64,000 nt of DNA from Hymenobacter sp. BT18 (lineage in GTDB: Bacteria; Bacteroidota; Bacteroidia; Cytophagales; Hymenobacteraceae): the NCBI RefSeq assembly GCF_012273015.1, contig NZ_CP050954.1:1364001-1428000 (forward strand), read 5' to 3'. The position numbers were made by a program, and so were the translations under genes. Shown in pieces: positions 16,426-25,987 of the stretch. Each line of letters starts with the position of its first letter. Within the stretch, counting starts at the first letter, position 1. The notes under the pieces are model-generated. The model was not told where the DNA came from. It ran no database searches and worked only from the letters and a program-made list of their open reading frames with translations.

Positions 16426-18993
16426 CTACTGCCCTACGAAGAACACGGCATTGCCGAAGAGCAGTTTCCCGCCTTGCCAGAAAGCCCGGAACAGGGGGTT
16501 GTCGCCGAAGTATACTACCTGGCCCCGGCCCAAATCCTGGGCACCCAGCACCACTGTGTCGTTGAGCTTGCGCCGGGCGCGGTTACCGGCGAAACCGGCG
16601 GCGTAGTTGTTCTTCTTCAGCACGCCTACGTTCCAAGCGCCTTCGCCCAGGAAGCGGTAGTTAAGCGTATCCCGGATGAGAGCGTAGTAGCTGGGGCCGT
16701 AGCCGAATGCTAAGGGGTGGGTGTTGTCCAGCTGTACCTGGTACACGCTGCCTTGTACCAGCTCCTGAATCTGGTCCCGCTCGGCATCAGCATAGCGGCG
16801 CAGGGCGCGGTAGGGGTCGTTTTTGCGGCCAGCAGCCGTGCTGTCGGCGGGCTTGGTTTTGAGGGCAAAGTCCTTTTTGCCGGCGAAGAAGGCCGCTCCC
16901 CCTTCCAAGGCAATAACTTTTCCGCCGCTGCGCACCCAGCTTTTCAGGTTGTCCAGCTGCCGGTCGGAGAAGGCATCGGCGTAGTAGCCGTCGGGCATAA
17001 TCAGCACATCGAACTTGGACAGGGGCACAGAATTCAGGTAATCGGTGCCCAGCACGGTGATGGGGTAGCCAATCTGCTGCTCGAAGAAGTGCCACACCTC
17101 GCCAAAAGCGGTGGGCGACACACCCTCCCCAGCCAATACTGCTACTTTGGGCATGTTCACGAACCGCACGTAGCCGGAGCCTAAGTCGGCACCGCTGGTG
17201 GCAAAGCCCGAGGTTACGGCCTGCACCACTACCCCGGAAGAATCGGCCTGGGCCTGCACGAGCTGATCGAAACGCTTGCCGAGGCCTTCGTTGCCGCTGC
17301 GCGTGATGACGAGGGTACCCGACTGGTACTGCTGCCCCGCGGCTTCAAAAGGTCGCTGAGCGACCCGCACTTTCACTTTCTGCTGCAGCAGGCGGCTCAG
17401 GAAGCGTACATCCTGCAGGTTGTTCCAACGGGCTACGTAGGCGTAGGGGGTACCAGTAGCGGCAGTACCTTTTACGGTCGTGGTCGTGGGGGCTGAGCCC
17501 GAGTTGTCGAGGCGCTGAGCCACGGCGTAGGCCTTCAAGCCGAAGGCGTAAGGCAGGGCCCAGGCCGTGATATCGTACGTGAGTGAGTCTTCCAGAGCGG
17601 GCTTGGGCTCAAACAGCACCTTTACCAGCGTCGATTTGGGCTGGTACATGCTTACCACTACGTCACGGGCTTCTACCTGCACGTTTTCCGTTTTGCCGCT
17701 CAGGTAGTTGAAGCCGCGCGTTTTCAGCCGCTTGGGGGCGTAGCCGTAGCGAATCTGCTGCCGATCGAGGTACTGGGTCAGCGCTTTCAGCTGACCTGGG
17801 TCGCCGGAGCCGGCTACCACAAACGACTTGTACTCGCCCTGGGGCTTGGTACGGCCCCGCTCAAAGAATTGCTGGAACTCCTTGAGCAGGTCGTCATGCT
17901 TTTCCGACGTGGCCTGGATGGTGGCCAGGCTGGTAGCGTGGTGGTGCGAAATGCGCTGGGTGAGCGTGAGCGTGTCGCCATCGGACTTGGCGAAGCTGAG
18001 GCCCGCCCGGCCCGAGCCACCCTGCTCATAGGTCATCCCAATGGCGCCGTTGAAGGTCGGGTACGTGTCGCCATAGCTGGGGTAAAACAGGTCGAAGGTT
18101 TCGCGGGTGAAGTACAGCCAGTTATTCTGGTCGAACACCTTGCGGTTGTAGTCGCCGATGACATTCTGCATGGTGCGCTGCCAGGGCGTCACGTCGGCGT
18201 GGAAGGGCTTAGCCGCGGGCGAGAAGTAGTACGGGGCATCGGGGCCCATTTCGTGGAAATCGGCGTGTACCTGGGGCAGCCACTGGTTGTAGAGCGTGAG
18301 GCGCTGGCGGCTTTCCTGCTGCGTCTGCCAGGCCCAGTCGCGGTTCAGGTCGAAGTAGTAGTGGTTGTAGCGGCCACCGGGCCAGGGCTCATGGTGTTCC
18401 CAGGCGTAGGGCGAGGCATTGGCTTGGCGGTTGCTCACGCGGTTGTACCACTGCACGTACCGCTCGCGCCCATCGGGGTTCACGCAGGGGTCCACCATGA
18501 CCACGGTGTTTTGCAGCCACTGCTGGGTTTGCTGGTTCTGGGGGTTGGCCAGGTCGTAGAGCACCTGCATCACCGCCTCCGACGACACCGATTCGTTGCC
18601 GTGCACGTTGTAGCTTAGCCACACAATGCCGGGCTGCTGGCGCTGGATAGCGCCGGACTGGAGCCCGGCCAAGCGCAGGTTGTTCTGCCGGATGGCATCG
18701 AGCCGGCTCAGGTTATCCGGAGAGGCTATCTGCACTACTTCCAAAGGGCGGTGCTCATACGTCTCGCCGTAGGGCTGGACCTTCATGCGCCCCCCGGAGT
18801 GCTGCACCACGTGGTCGACGTAGCGAAGCAGCTCGGCGTGGGGGGTGAAACGGCTGCCCAGGGAGTAACCCAGAAATTGCTCGGGCGTGAGCAGGGCATT
18901 GGCGGGGGCTGATTGGGCGCTGACGTGGGTAGCCGCTGCCAACAGCAGCAAACATAGCCAGCCCCGGAGGGTACGGAAATAAGAATGGGACAC
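16426..18993 (-). CDS. Secreted M14-family zinc carboxypeptidase with C-terminal glutamine-amidotransferase-like domain
   Basis: From GTG at 18993 the protein begins with a signal peptide (VSHSYFRTLRGW, then LCLLLLAAATHVSA) and has about 855 residues. The M14 domain has HGNES (zinc His and Glu), a later zinc His in VHADFHEM, the CVNPDGRERY block and the catalytic Glu region GMTYEQGGSGRAG. After a middle region, the C-terminal third (VAVLAGEGVSPTAF, then FDVLIMPDGYYADAF, then GGKVIALEGG) resembles a class I glutamine-amidotransferase/ThuA fold. It likely trims peptides in the periplasm or outside. The frame is open to 19089, but that GTG lies inside an inverted repeat and would put 32 residues before the signal peptide. 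Confidence 0.85.
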   Translation of the reverse strand: MSHSYFRTLRGWLCLLLLAAATHVSAQSAPANALLTPEQFLGYSLGSRFTPHAELLRYVDHVVQHSGGRMKVQPYGETYEHRPLEVVQIASPDNLSRLDAIRQNNLRLAGLQSGAIQRQQPGIVWLSYNVHGNESVSSEAVMQVLYDLANPQNQQTQQWLQNTVVMVDPCVNPDGRERYVQWYNRVSNRQANASPYAWEHHEPWPGGRYNHYYFDLNRDWAWQTQQESRQRLTLYNQWLPQVHADFHEMGPDAPYYFSPAAKPFHADVTPWQRTMQNVIGDYNRKVFDQNNWLYFTRETFDLFYPSYGDTYPTFNGAIGMTYEQGGSGRAGLSFAKSDGDTLTLTQRISHHHATSLATIQATSEKHDDLLKEFQQFFERGRTKPQGEYKSFVVAGSGDPGQLKALTQYLDRQQIRYGYAPKRLKTRGFNYLSGKTENVQVEARDVVVSMYQPKSTLVKVLFEPKPALEDSLTYDITAWALPYAFGLKAYAVAQRLDNSGSAPTTTTVKGTAATGTPYAYVARWNNLQDVRFLSRLLQQKVKVRVAQRPFEAAGQQYQSGTLVITRSGNEGLGKRFDQLVQAQADSSGVVVQAVTSGFATSGADLGSGYVRFVNMPKVAVLAGEGVSPTAFGEVWHFFEQQIGYPITVLGTDYLNSVPLSKFDVLIMPDGYYADAFSDRQLDNLKSWVRSGGKVIALEGGAAFFAGKKDFALKTKPADSTAAGRKNDPYRALRRYADAERDQIQELVQGSVYQVQLDNTHPLAFGYGPSYYALIRDTLNYRFLGEGAWNVGVLKKNNYAAGFAGNRARRKLNDTVVLGAQDLGRGQVVYFGDNPLFRAFWQGGKLLFGNAVFFVGQ

Positions 18994-19080
18994 GGAAAAA
19001 AGTTGACGCAGCCCGACGGCTGCATGGGCGAAAAGCTTACGAAGCCAAAGAAAGCCTAAAGTAGCAGTAGCCCCGTAATT

Positions 19081-19151
19081 TTTGCCCACTACGCCCGGAA
19101 ATTAGGCGGAATCCTGTCCTATTTAATTGCTTTCCGGGCGTAGTAGACAAA
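19081..19151. repeat. Inverted repeat between the M14 peptidase and the small membrane protein genes
   Basis: TTTGCCCACTACGCCCGGAA (from 19081) is inverted at 19131-19151 with two mismatches over 21 bases; the spacer is 29 bases. A second short hairpin (ACAAAAAG-gtcag-CTTTTTGT) begins at 19147 and overlaps the stop of the next gene. The structure lies in the only gap between two minus-strand genes and may end one transcript or form part of the promoter of the other. Confidence 0.45.
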
Positions 19152-19155
19152 AAGG

Positions 19156-19413
19156 TCAGCTTTTTGTGTCGGCCGGCAGTGCGGCCGGGGCTTTTTCGCG
19201 CACCTGATAGAGTACACTTTCGGCTACGCCCCGCCCAAACAGGCTCACGCCCGCATTCAGTACGCCCAGAGCCAGCGTGCCGGCCCCCACCCAGGTGGCG
19301 GTGGGCGCTTGTTGTTCCTTCAGGTTACTGGCCCACTGCACCAGGCAAGTACCTAAACCAATTACCATCAACCCGGCTGGCGCAAACGTCAGCCATTTCG
19401 TTTTGTGCGTCAT
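19156..19413 (-). CDS. Small membrane protein of unknown function
   Basis: The 85-residue protein has two predicted membrane helices (FAPAGLMVIGLGTCLVQW and ATWVGAGTLALGVLNAGVSL) and a polar C terminus. I recognise no family. It lies upstream of the M14 peptidase on the same strand, separated by an inverted repeat. Codon use looks like that of the neighbours, and the hydrophobicity pattern argues for a real gene. Confidence 0.7.
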   Translation of the reverse strand: MTHKTKWLTFAPAGLMVIGLGTCLVQWASNLKEQQAPTATWVGAGTLALGVLNAGVSLFGRGVAESVLYQVREKAPAALPADTKS

Positions 19414-19493
19414 TGCGGCAAACTACTTACGTGAGACAAAACCAGTAGAGCGGCCTGAAATCAGTCCGGCCTCGCTGGCAGTATCTTCAATCG

Positions 19494-19501
19494 TACCTTT
19501 G
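19494..19501 (+). promoter_or_regulatory. -7 box upstream of the acidic cytosolic gene
   Basis: TACCTTTG matches TAnnTTTG and lies 80 bases before the start at 19582. There is no clear -33 element. Confidence 0.4.
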
Positions 19502-19581
19502 CAGCCCGAGGTTACACTACGCAGGCAGATTATGCTGCCTTGCGCGTGTTTTTGCCTTGTTTCGCTTCAAGAATCCTGCTT

Positions 19582-20061
19582 ATGAGTGCTCCTGCCTTCG
19601 AAAAACTTTTGCGTGAGGCCTTTCCCCTTCCGGCTGAGGCCGCGCAATACCTCACCCCTACCGAGCACCAGGCCTACGCGGCCCTGGAAAAGGCATCGAA
19701 GCCGGAGCTGGCGTTTCGCTTCGAGCGGGTGCGGCTGGTAGTGGCCATGGCCCTCATCAAGCTGCTGGCCGACCTGGGCGACCACGAAGAAAGCCGCCGG
19801 GTGCTGGCCGTGCTGCACCGCGCCGCCCAGGCTGGCTCCATCAGCGAAATCGACAAAACCATTCACCGCGACGCCCAAGCCTTCGAGCAACTCTACACCA
19901 ACCTCTACGTGAACGACGAGGGCGAACAGGTGCTGCAGCTGTTTGAGCGCACCCTGGACGCCGACTCCCGCGAAGCCATGGACGATGTGCTGTTTGATGC
20001 CCTGGTGCTCCTGCCCCAACTCGATTTTAGCCATTACGACGAAGAAGAGGACGAAGCCTGA
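19582..20061 (+). CDS. Acidic helical protein of unknown function
   Basis: This 159-residue protein has no signal or membrane segment. It is rich in Ala, Leu and Glu, appears all-helical (VVAMALIKLLADLGDHEESR, TIHRDAQAFEQLYTNLYVND) and ends in a strongly acidic tail (FSHYDEEEDEA). I do not recognise it. The start at 19582 follows the promoter box with a normal leader, while the frame upstream is not protein-like. It converges on the first SusD gene, with a shared terminator. Confidence 0.75.
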   Translation: MSAPAFEKLLREAFPLPAEAAQYLTPTEHQAYAALEKASKPELAFRFERVRLVVAMALIKLLADLGDHEESRRVLAVLHRAAQAGSISEIDKTIHRDAQAFEQLYTNLYVNDEGEQVLQLFERTLDADSREAMDDVLFDALVLLPQLDFSHYDEEEDEA

Positions 20062-20105
20062 TCCTGGTTTTTCTTGCCCCGCTAATTCCTAATTTACGGG
20101 ACATG

Positions 20106-20139
20106 AAAAAAGCCGCCCCAAAACTGGAGCGGCTTTTTT
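20106..20139. terminator. Bidirectional terminator between the acidic gene and susD-like gene 1
   Basis: AAAAAAGCCGC and GCGGCTTTTTT pair, extended inward by CCA/TGG, with T-tracts on both strands. Confidence 0.88.
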
Positions 20140-20160
20140 GCGCCTTGTTGGCAAGACGGC

Positions 20161-21552
20161 TTAGTTGTAGCCCGGGTTTTGCGGCAGCGCATTGCCCAGC
20201 TGGATTTCGTAATCCGGGATAGGCAGCACCCGGTTTGGAGCCGTAGACGGGTTGCCGCCCAGGGTACGGCCCGTACGGCGAAAGTCGTGGATTCGGAAGC
20301 CTTCGAAGGCCAGCTCCAGTTCCCGCTCACGGAGAACATCCGCTAGCGTTACCGTACCCAGAGTAGAAGCCCCGGCCCGCTCCCGGATCAGGTTGATATC
20401 CTCGCGGGCAGCTGGCTCATTGTTAGCCCGAATATTGGCCTCGGCCCGAATCAGGTACATTTCGGCCAGACGGATAATCGGGATATTCTGTCCTGGGTCG
20501 TTCCATTTAAAGGAACGGCGGCCGGCGCGCACAGCGTCACCAACGTAGAGCAGGCTTTCCCCGATGTTCTCCCCGGAAATACCACGCATGTCGCTGGTTT
20601 CGTACTGGGCAACGAATACCGAGGACACATTCACGTCGGCGCGGCCGCGGAAGCCCGTGGTTTTACCGGAATAGAACGTAGCCAGACCGTCGTTGGTAGC
20701 TCCAGCGTTGTTTTGGTCGTTTTGCTGCACCTCAAACAGGGCCTCAGCCGAGCCCTTGCTAGTGAAGATATCAAGCACTGAGGGGTTTAGGGAAGCACCA
20801 CTGCTGGCAATGACTTCGTCGGCCAAGGCACCAGCTTCAGCATACTGACCTAGCTGCAGATGTACCCGCGCCAAGAGGGCTTTGGCGTCATACTTATCAA
20901 AGCGACCCTCTGCGTTGCTTTCAGGCAGCAAGTCTTCCGCAGCCTCCATATCGGCCAGAATCTGCGTGTATACTTCCTGCACGGAGTTGCGGCCTACTTT
21001 CGCCGAGGCTTCATCCAAGGAGTTGATACCCTTCAATTGCAGCGGCACGCCCAGTGGGCTGGTGATGTCGGGTTGCCCGTAGAGGCGCACTAGCTCAAAG
21101 TACAGCAAACCGCGCATCAGGCGCATCTCGCCCTCATACTGGGCGCGGGTGTCGGCATCGGTGATGGTGCCCAGACCGCCCAGAATCAGGTTGTTGATGT
21201 TGATGAGCCGGTAAGCCTCGCGCCAAGTACGCAATGCGTCGGTGTTGAAATTCTCAATGTCAGCCAAGGCTAGCTCACGGTAGCTTTGGAAGGTGCCTTG
21301 CCAGCCTACGTAGCCTTCCGCGGCTAGCAGGTCTGGAATGAGCACTAGGTTGGTACCGTAGAGCCCGGGCGTATAGAGGCGAGAATAAGCGCCAACCACT
21401 GCCGTGCCAATGCCCTCGGGTGTACCGAGCGCCAAACCCGCGTCAATCGACTGCTGGGGCTGAATATCCAACTGCTTTTCGCAGGAGGTGCTCAGCAGTC
21501 CTGCAGCCAACAGTAGCGCCACCGTAGCGGCGCGAAATGTATATTTTTTCAT
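20161..21552 (-). CDS. SusD/RagB family nutrient-binding lipoprotein (pair 1)
   Basis: SusD-type proteins sit on the cell surface as lids over the SusC channel and bind the ligand. The 463-residue protein has a lipoprotein signal (LLLAAGLLSTSC), helical repeats, and typical SusD blocks: ALADIENFN, WREAYRLININNLIL, MRGLLYFELVRLYG, RLAEMYLIRAEANIRAN and the C-terminal RERELELAFEGFRIHDFRRTG. It starts 27 bases after the SusC-like gene and is presumably co-transcribed. No glycoside hydrolase or peptidase gene is adjacent, so the ligand is unknown. Confidence 0.96.
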   Translation of the reverse strand: MKKYTFRAATVALLLAAGLLSTSCEKQLDIQPQQSIDAGLALGTPEGIGTAVVGAYSRLYTPGLYGTNLVLIPDLLAAEGYVGWQGTFQSYRELALADIENFNTDALRTWREAYRLININNLILGGLGTITDADTRAQYEGEMRLMRGLLYFELVRLYGQPDITSPLGVPLQLKGINSLDEASAKVGRNSVQEVYTQILADMEAAEDLLPESNAEGRFDKYDAKALLARVHLQLGQYAEAGALADEVIASSGASLNPSVLDIFTSKGSAEALFEVQQNDQNNAGATNDGLATFYSGKTTGFRGRADVNVSSVFVAQYETSDMRGISGENIGESLLYVGDAVRAGRRSFKWNDPGQNIPIIRLAEMYLIRAEANIRANNEPAAREDINLIRERAGASTLGTVTLADVLRERELELAFEGFRIHDFRRTGRTLGGNPSTAPNRVLPIPDYEIQLGNALPQNPGYN

Positions 21553-21579
21553 GTGTTGAGCTCTGAAAACGCCGTCTGA

Positions 21580-24500
21580 TTAAAAACCAAGGTTTACCCC
21601 AACCAGCCAGGTTTTGGCCAGTGGCGGCGTGTAAAAGTCGTGTCCCACGAGGTAGTTGGGCAGGCCATTGAAGGAGCTGTTTACCTCAGGGTCGTAGCCA
21701 TCGTAGTTCGTGATGGTGAGCAGGTTCTGCCCCGTCACGTAGATACGGGCGTTGGAGAGGCGGGCTTTGCCAGCCCACTCTTTGGGCAGGTTGTAAGCCA
21801 CCGTCAGGTTTTTGAAGCGGAAGAACGAGCCATCCTGGATCCAGCGGGAAGAAGCACGGCCACCGTTACCCTCCAAGAAGCGAGCCTGAGGCACATTCGT
21901 CACATCACCGGGTTTCTGCCAACGCTTCAGCTGATCGACTGTCTGGTTATCAAAGTAGTCGCCGTTTACCGACTGGAAGAAACCAGCCGTGTTGTACACG
22001 TCGTTGCCGTAGGTGAACTGGTTGAGCAAGCTCACTTCAAATCCTTTGAAAGCAAAAGTATTCGTCAGACCACCCGTAAAGTCGGGGTTCGGGTCGCCCA
22101 GCTTGCGGCGCTCTGCATCACCCGGCTGGTTGGTTTTGCTGCCATCCGCCGTGTAATAAAGTGCGTCGCCGTTAGCAGGGTCAACGCCTGCGTACTCAAT
22201 ACCCCAGAACACGCCGATTGGTTCTCCCTCACGCACGTTGCTTAGGTTACGGGAACCCGTGGTCAGAATCTGACCGTTCAGGTCCGATACTTCGTTACGG
22301 TTGAAGGTAATGTTGAAGTTCGTGGTCCATTTAAAGGCGTTGTCGATGTTGCGCGTATTCAGCGAGAATTCAACACCACGGTTCCGTAATTTACCCAGGT
22401 TTCGTGTAATTACCTGGTAACCACCCGTGAAGGGTAGCTGGTCATTGAGCAACAGGTCGGTAGTGTTTTTCTGGTAAACATCCACTTCCCCCGTAATGCG
22501 GTCATTTGCGAAGCCGAACTCCAACCCTAAGTCCGCCTGAGCGGTGTTTTCCCAGGTCAGTTGGTCGTTACCCAGTACTACACCAGGAACGATGCCCGGC
22601 TCCGAGCCATATTGGCTGCCGCTATAAAGCGTACGCGAGTCAAAGTTGCCGATTTCGGCGTTACCAGTCAGACCATAGCTGGCGCGCAGCTTCAAAAAGC
22701 TCACTACACTGTTTTCCTGCAGGAAGCTTTCTTCGCTGATCACCCAGCCAGCCGAAGCGGCCGGAAATACGCCCCAACGCTCTTCGCGGCCGAAGCGCGA
22801 GGACTGGTCACCGCGTATGCTAGCCGAGAAGAGGTAGCGGTTGGCGAAGGCGTAGTTTACGCGGCTGAGCAGCGACAGGAAGGAGTATCCCGTGCCGGAA
22901 GAACCGCTACCCGAGGTAAAGCGGGCGGCCGAAGCCAAGCGGCGGAATTGGTCACTAGGAAAACCCCGGCCTTCTACTGCCGACTGCGACTGATCGTAGC
23001 GCTGGAAAGTGAAGCCAGCTAGTACGTCAAACGTATGGTCCTCGCCAATAGTCTGGGCCCAAGTAGCCGTATTGTTGGTAGTGTAGTTTACAGCCTGTAC
23101 TTGGTTGCTGTAGCCATAGCCATCAGGTGCGCCATCGTTGGAGAGGCGGCTGTAGTACAGCTCTTCTCGCAAACTCAAGAAGTCGCCACCAAGTTCCGAG
23201 CGCAGAGTCAGGTTTTTGATCGGCTGGAAACTCAGCGTAGCCGTACCGATGGAGCGGTAGTTACCGGAGCGGTTGGTACCCGTGTTAAGGGAAACTAAGG
23301 CATTTTCGTACAATGTACCCCGGTTGAATCCCGTTGGATCGGTAGGATCGTAGGCAGCCTGCAGTGGAGGCAGGGCGTTCATCTGAATGGGGTTGGTGAA
23401 GGCGTTGTCGTCTGGCACCCGGTCGTTCACCGAGCGTACCAGCGACAGGTTCAGACCTACTTTCAGCTTATCCGAAACATTGTGGTCGAAGTTAGTGCGC
23501 AACGAACCCCGCCGATACTGGTTACCGATAATAATACCCGTCTGGTCGCTGTAGTTGCCGCTGATGTAGAAACGGGTTTTGGCGTCGCCTCCGCTGATGT
23601 TGGCATCATACTGGGAAACTTTGCCTTTGCGGAAAGCCAACTCATTCCACTTCGTATCGAGATTGGAGTTGTAGTCGATGCCACCAAAATCACTGAAGGC
23701 TCTTGCCAGGTAGTCAGGGTCTGAACCGTCGTTAGGGCCATACTCTGCATTAATAGCGGAGCCCGGAATGAGCGAAGCATTGGTAATAGCCTCCCCGAAG
23801 AACTCCTTATATTGGTCGCGGTTCAAGAATTCCCGGATGCGAGTGGCGCGGCTGGTACCCACGTAATAGCCTACGTTCACCTTCGATTCGCCCTGACGAC
23901 CTTTCTTGGTAGTCACCAGAATTACCCCATTGGAAGCGCGCGAACCATAGATGGCGGAAGCGGCTGCATCTTTTAGGATGGTGATGCTTTCAATGTCGTT
24001 GGGATTCAGATCAGCTAGGGGGTTGAGAGGTTCGGAGCTAGCTAGGCCTACGTCCTGAGAGGTAACCGGAATACCATCGATTACATACAAAGGCTGGTTG
24101 GAAGCCGTGATAGACGATGAGCCACGCACGCGAATGGTCACGCCCTGGCCCAGCTTACCGGAGCCTTGGTTGATTTGTACACCCGGCGTGCGGCCCTGAA
24201 TGGCCTGCTCGAAGCTAACAGTGGGCACGTTTTCCACGTCTTTGCTGCTCAGCTGGGTTACTGAGCCGGTCAGGTCTCTTTTGGCCTGGGTGCCGTAGCC
24301 CACTACTACTGCTTCGTTGAGCAGGGTTTCATTGGTTTGCAGGCGTACGTTGATGGTGCCACCCGTGACAGGCAGCGTTTGGGACACGAAGCCAATAGAG
24401 CTGAAGATCAGCGAGGCGCCTTCCTGCACGTTGAGGGTGAAGTTGCCGCCAGCATCGGTGCTGGTGCCATTGGTGGTGCCGCGCTCCAGCACGGTTACGC

Positions 24501-24621
24501 CCGGCAAGCCGGCACCGTCGCCGGCACCGGTTACGCGGCCGCTCACGGCGCGTGTCTGAGCCCAGGCAGAGATGCCCAGCAACAGGTACAGCACCAGGGA
24601 GAGGAGTACTTTCTGTTTCAT
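21580..24621 (-). CDS. SusC/RagA family TonB-linked outer-membrane transporter (pair 1)
   Basis: This is a 1013-residue protein with a signal peptide (LSLVLYLLLGISAWAQ), an N-terminal carboxypeptidase-like domain (VSGRVTGAGDGAGLPGVTVL, then IIFSSIGFVSQTL-like strands), the SusC linker EAVVVGYGTQAKRDLTGSV and a plug domain (LYVIDGIPV, NPNDIESITILKDAAASAIYGSRASNGVILVTTKKG). A 22-strand-type barrel ends in an aromatic-rich strand (TWLVGVNLGF). It imports large nutrients with TonB energy. It is followed by its SusD partner. Confidence 0.97.
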   Translation of the reverse strand: MKQKVLLSLVLYLLLGISAWAQTRAVSGRVTGAGDGAGLPGVTVLERGTTNGTSTDAGGNFTLNVQEGASLIFSSIGFVSQTLPVTGGTINVRLQTNETLLNEAVVVGYGTQAKRDLTGSVTQLSSKDVENVPTVSFEQAIQGRTPGVQINQGSGKLGQGVTIRVRGSSSITASNQPLYVIDGIPVTSQDVGLASSEPLNPLADLNPNDIESITILKDAAASAIYGSRASNGVILVTTKKGRQGESKVNVGYYVGTSRATRIREFLNRDQYKEFFGEAITNASLIPGSAINAEYGPNDGSDPDYLARAFSDFGGIDYNSNLDTKWNELAFRKGKVSQYDANISGGDAKTRFYISGNYSDQTGIIIGNQYRRGSLRTNFDHNVSDKLKVGLNLSLVRSVNDRVPDDNAFTNPIQMNALPPLQAAYDPTDPTGFNRGTLYENALVSLNTGTNRSGNYRSIGTATLSFQPIKNLTLRSELGGDFLSLREELYYSRLSNDGAPDGYGYSNQVQAVNYTTNNTATWAQTIGEDHTFDVLAGFTFQRYDQSQSAVEGRGFPSDQFRRLASAARFTSGSGSSGTGYSFLSLLSRVNYAFANRYLFSASIRGDQSSRFGREERWGVFPAASAGWVISEESFLQENSVVSFLKLRASYGLTGNAEIGNFDSRTLYSGSQYGSEPGIVPGVVLGNDQLTWENTAQADLGLEFGFANDRITGEVDVYQKNTTDLLLNDQLPFTGGYQVITRNLGKLRNRGVEFSLNTRNIDNAFKWTTNFNITFNRNEVSDLNGQILTTGSRNLSNVREGEPIGVFWGIEYAGVDPANGDALYYTADGSKTNQPGDAERRKLGDPNPDFTGGLTNTFAFKGFEVSLLNQFTYGNDVYNTAGFFQSVNGDYFDNQTVDQLKRWQKPGDVTNVPQARFLEGNGGRASSRWIQDGSFFRFKNLTVAYNLPKEWAGKARLSNARIYVTGQNLLTITNYDGYDPEVNSSFNGLPNYLVGHDFYTPPLAKTWLVGVNLGF

Positions 24622-24817
24622 GTGTGTGACCTCCCGGTCGGTTTGAGTGAGTGAAAAAGGCCCAAATGCACGCCCCGCAAATGGGCCTCATTTGGCAATA
24701 CTAAGAAATTATGGCAGATTCCGGTTGAGCCTCCTCAAGATATTGGGTTGGCTAACTAATATTTGGTAGATGCTGAAGACTGTCAAATTCCACGTTCTTT
24801 GCGTGAAATTTCCTGTA

Positions 24818-25987
24818 ATGCCGGCTATCCACTACCTCACCACTCCTGCAGCCATTGCGCAGGCCGCCACGGCCTTGCAGGCTCGCCCACGCATCGGCGT
24901 CGACCTTGAGTTTGACGATATGCGCTACCGCTACGGTCGCAACCTGGCCCTCATCCAAGTGTTTGACGGTGAAAATGTTTACCTCATCGACCCGCTGCCG
25001 CTTACCAATCCTGCTCAGGAGCTGGAGCCCCTGTGGGAAGTGCTCCGCAACCCAGCCGTGGAAAAGGTATTTCACAGCTGTAAGTCCGATATTCTGCTGC
25101 TGGATGAACTCTACGGGGTACACGTGCGGCCCATTACGGATACCAGTGTGCAGTACACGCTGCTGGCCGAATCGGAAAACAATATTTCTTTGGGTCGACT
25201 GATTCAGACCGAGCTGGGCCTTGAAGTCGACAAAGGCGAGCAGAAGTCGAACTGGCTGAAGCGCCCTCTCACGGAAGCCCAGAAGCTCTACGCCGCCAAC
25301 GACGTGCTGTACCTGTTTGAGCTGACTGACCGGCTGGCGGCCCGCCTGGAAAGCCTGGGGCGCAGCCACTGGGCCGAAGAGGAAAACAAAGCGCTGGAGG
25401 ATGTACGCTACACCCGCGACGAGCGGCCCTACCTGCGTATTGCGGGTAAGTACCGCATTTTGCCCGCCGAGCTGCCCCTGTTCCGCGACTTGTACATGCT
25501 GCGGGACACCATAGCCCGGCAGCTCGACCGTCCGCCATACATGGTGTTTGCCAACGACCGGCTGGCCGAGCTGGTGCGCGACACCCCTCGTAGCTTGAAC
25601 GACTGGAAAAATGCCCGGGGCCTGCACCCCGAACTCCGCCGCTCCCCTTACCTGGAGCAGCTCACGGCCTTGTCGCCCGAGAACTTTGTGGCTACCCCCG
25701 AGCCGGCAGTCACCGCCGAGAACCGTCGGTTCCCATTCCGACGCCGCCTCACCGGCGAAAAAGCCGCCCAGGCCGATGCCCGGGAGCAGTGGCTCAACCA
25801 AGTGAAAACGCACATCACCCAGGACGTAAACAGCTACGTAGCCAACCTGGTGCTTTCTAACCGCCTGATTGGGGACATCGTGGAGCAAGGCGCCGACACG
25901 GTACTGCGCCCCTGGCAAAAGACCATCCTGCAGGAAACCGCGCAACGCCACGGGCTTGACTTCGGCGTAGTCGCTCAGCCGATGTAA
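24818..25987 (+). CDS. rnd: Ribonuclease D-like 3'-5' exonuclease with HRDC-type C terminus
   Basis: RNase D trims tRNA 3' ends. The 389-residue protein starts MPAIHYLTTPAAIAQ and contains the DEDDy exonuclease core: DLE in GVDLEFDDMRYRYG, the second motif VFHSCKSDILLLDELYG, and the third, KLYAANDVLYL, with Tyr and Asp. The typical spacing block LGLEVDKGEQKSNWLKRPL is present. The C-terminal half is helical with HRDC-like stretches (LNDWKNARGLHPEL). The frame is open to 24770, but the methionine at 24818 fits the family start. Its stop codon lies at the edge of an inverted repeat shared with the convergent aceA gene. Confidence 0.93.
   Translation: MPAIHYLTTPAAIAQAATALQARPRIGVDLEFDDMRYRYGRNLALIQVFDGENVYLIDPLPLTNPAQELEPLWEVLRNPAVEKVFHSCKSDILLLDELYGVHVRPITDTSVQYTLLAESENNISLGRLIQTELGLEVDKGEQKSNWLKRPLTEAQKLYAANDVLYLFELTDRLAARLESLGRSHWAEEENKALEDVRYTRDERPYLRIAGKYRILPAELPLFRDLYMLRDTIARQLDRPPYMVFANDRLAELVRDTPRSLNDWKNARGLHPELRRSPYLEQLTALSPENFVATPEPAVTAENRRFPFRRRLTGEKAAQADAREQWLNQVKTHITQDVNSYVANLVLSNRLIGDIVEQGADTVLRPWQKTILQETAQRHGLDFGVVAQPM

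Noticed and set aside
24660..24700. Palindrome GCCCA...TGGGC upstream of SusC pair 1
   Set aside because: Only five bases pair at the ends and the inner bases do not, so it is probably chance.
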